Shown: positions 62,885-64,000 of the stretch, in pieces
Layout: each line of letters begins with the position of its first letter
Position numbering within the stretch: position 1 is the first letter of the stretch
Assembly: GCF_048771995.1 (NCBI RefSeq)
Contig: NC_133024.1
Coordinates: 23,018,001 to 23,082,000, forward strand
DNA: 64,000 nucleotides
Reading direction: 5' to 3'
From: Taeniopygia guttata
Taxonomy: Eukaryota; Chordata; Aves; Passeriformes; Estrildidae
The notes under the pieces: model-generated
What the model was told of the DNA's origin: nothing
Databases searched by the model: none
Seen by the model: the letters and a program-made list of their open reading frames with translations, nothing else
Made by a program: the position numbers and the translations under genes

Positions 62885-62914
62885 ATGCTGTGCTGTATGA
62901 GAAGAACAAAACAG
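62885..62914 (+). CDS. GAP43: GAP43 (neuromodulin) first coding exon, partial gene
   Basis: The ATG at 62885 opens ten codons, MLCCMRRTKQ, and the next bases are a splice donor (gtagag, from 62915). In known vertebrate GAP43 genes the first exon encodes exactly these residues and the next begins VEKN. GAP43 is a neuronal growth-cone phosphoprotein on the inner face of the plasma membrane. Cys3 and Cys4 are its palmitoylation sites, and the nearby basic residues (RRTK) help membrane attachment. The calmodulin-binding IQ motif and the protein kinase C serine lie in exon 2, outside the window. The frame is open upstream to 62666 but has no in-frame ATG there, so 62885 is the natural start. Reading past the donor adds residues unlike GAP43, which supports splicing. 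The gene continues to the right, beyond 64000. Confidence 0.95.
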
Positions 62915-63003
62915 GTAGAGCTTAAGATTTTTATATTTCTTTCTGTTGAGAAACATCCCAGGCTGTTGGATGTCCGTGGGGTGCGTGTCTGCCTGAGTGT
63001 GTG

Positions 63004-63042
63004 AGGGGCTGGGGTAGGGGTTGGGGTAAGGGGTAAGGGGGG
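63004..63042 (+). other. G-quadruplex candidate in GAP43 intron 1
   Basis: Six G4-or-longer tracts spaced by 1-3 bases (CT, TA, TT, TAA) on the plus strand, giving a telomere-like G-rich pattern. It starts about 90 bp after the exon 1 donor. Confidence 0.75.
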
Positions 63043-63300
63043 AGTAAATTTCAGCCGCTTTCAGCAGACGTCTGTTTTGCAATTCTTTAGCATCTTGCGA
63101 CTGAAGGTTCTTTTCACACCCTGCAACGTGTCTGTTTTGCCTTTCCGGGGCTCGTGATGTGGGGAAGGGGGGTGGCCTACATCCACATTTGGGGGAGCCA
63201 CCAGAATCCCCCCTCTATTTTTTTTTAAATTATTTTTTTTTTCCTACTAGGGGCAGTTATATTGCCTAGGGTTTTCTGTGTGTGGTTCTGAGGGTGTGGA

Positions 63301-63336
63301 TGGGGCGGGGGGGGGTGGGTGGGGGAAGTGGAGGGG
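63301..63336 (+). other. Second G-quadruplex candidate in GAP43 intron 1
   Basis: Plus-strand tracts of four, nine, three and five G with loops of 1-2 bases, followed by shorter G runs. Third G-rich block within 800 bp around exon 1. Confidence 0.65.
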
Positions 63337-64000
63337 AGTGTTGCGGCTGGCAGGAAACGTGATGAGATCTGGCTCTACCTTGGAGATAAAGGAAGCAATT
63401 CTTCATCTTATGCCAAAAAGGAACGGATGCCCAGTGAGCCTTGATCCCTGGTCAGAACGCTCTCAATTGCTCCTGTTTCTGATGAATGGGAGATTCTTTA
63501 TGTGCCTGTGCTGTGAGGTGGCGCGGAGGACAGGTGTATTCATTTTTTTTGTGCTGCAACAATCTGAGCAAGAATTAACCTGAAGGATTTTTTTAAAAAC
63601 CTATTCTACAGTGAAAAATCCAATTAAATAATAACAAAAGCATTAGCCTAAGGAGGGGGAGAGTCACCCTCTTTGCAATACCCTTCATAGTACGACCAGT
63701 TAGACAACTGTGCACCAGCTGGTAAAGAGACAGAGGACCACGCCTCTGTTAGCTCCGAACTCGGGTGGGATAAGAGAAGCTCACGGTGTGAACCTGTTGG
63801 AAACACGCTCATTTTCTGTCCTGGTACCGCCTGGCTTTTGCTATAAGGGAATTGACATGATGAGAAGGTTTGGGTGGGGGCTCGTTTCAGTGTCAAAATT
63901 GTTGTGTCCAAAATGATAATGAAATGAGGAAAAAAAAAAAAAAAGCTACTTAGATCATTTCCCCCCTCACCCTTCCCACTTGTATTTTGTGTGAAAGCCC

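Larger units (their letters stand above)
62600..62914 (+). other. GAP43: GAP43 exon 1 with 5' UTR (5' boundary approximate)
   Basis: The 3' end is fixed by the donor after 62914. The transcription start cannot be fixed from sequence, so the left boundary is a guess. The leader just before the ATG is almost purely purine on the plus strand, as I recall for mammalian GAP43 leaders, with alternating GT just upstream. The ATG context is acgatcATGC, which is not a strong Kozak match. Confidence 0.55.
62915..64000 (+). other. GAP43: GAP43 intron 1, 5' part
   Basis: The intron begins with GTAGAG. I see no second exon before the window edge. It holds two G-rich blocks (63004-63042 and 63301-63336), a T-rich stretch (63218-63243) and an A run near 63930-63945. 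Open frames here (up to 101 aa) show no known domain. Confidence 0.85.

Noticed and set aside
62708-63004. 98-aa frame that includes the GAP43 start in frame
   Set aside because: It begins with GTG, not ATG, and reads through the exon 1 donor into the intron; the real product starts at 62885.
62507-63082. 191-aa minus-strand frame opposite GAP43 exon 1
   Set aside because: Pro/Ser/Leu-rich complement of the GA and G-rich tracts.

Overview
The window reads as vertebrate, specifically bird, genomic DNA. The repeats are CR1 LINE fragments with avian-type 3' ends and two solo LTRs of bird retroviral type. There are no Alu, B1 or L1 elements, and T/G low-complexity tracts are common. The LTR style suggests a passerine, but that is inference. 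There are no bacterial-type operons, RNA operons or CRISPR arrays.

One protein-coding gene can be named. At 62885-62914 an ATG opens MLCCMRRTKQ and is followed at once by a splice donor (gtagag). This is the first coding exon of GAP43 (neuromodulin, growth-associated protein 43), plus strand. The promoter and 5' UTR lie just upstream (about 61600-62884) and intron 1 runs off the right edge. The promoter/5' UTR holds a CAGTTG E-box, a GT alternating tract, a long GA-rich homopurine tract and a very G-rich block. Two more G-rich blocks lie in intron 1.

The other roughly 61 kb appears to be intergenic upstream DNA (a gene desert). The open frames there are short, lack recognisable domains and are best treated as chance, LINE-derived or microsatellite-derived. 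The desert holds six younger CR1 fragments (3965-4150, 7516-7869, 11640-13192 in two pieces, 31172-31797, 39064-40145, 54332-54935), two older CR1-like fragments (25660-26065, 51745-51960) and two solo LTRs (8181-8626, 11911-12530). The second LTR sits inside a CR1. There are also long microsatellites: TTTTCC at 31531-31610 inside a CR1, and GGGA/GGAA at 33678-34003. Low-complexity T/G tracts recur.

Three regions may be regulatory. A CpG-rich island (31680-32520) has two palindromic RFX/X-box-like sites and no recognised gene. A cluster of three RFX-like dyads lies at 47710-47797. Several unrepetitive AT-rich blocks carry homeodomain, POU or E-box motifs (29580-29770, 37430-37600, 43640-44230, 59080-59330). 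Conservation was not tested. I see no clearly new molecular system; the best candidates for follow-up are the orphan CpG island and the structured DNA around GAP43 exon 1.
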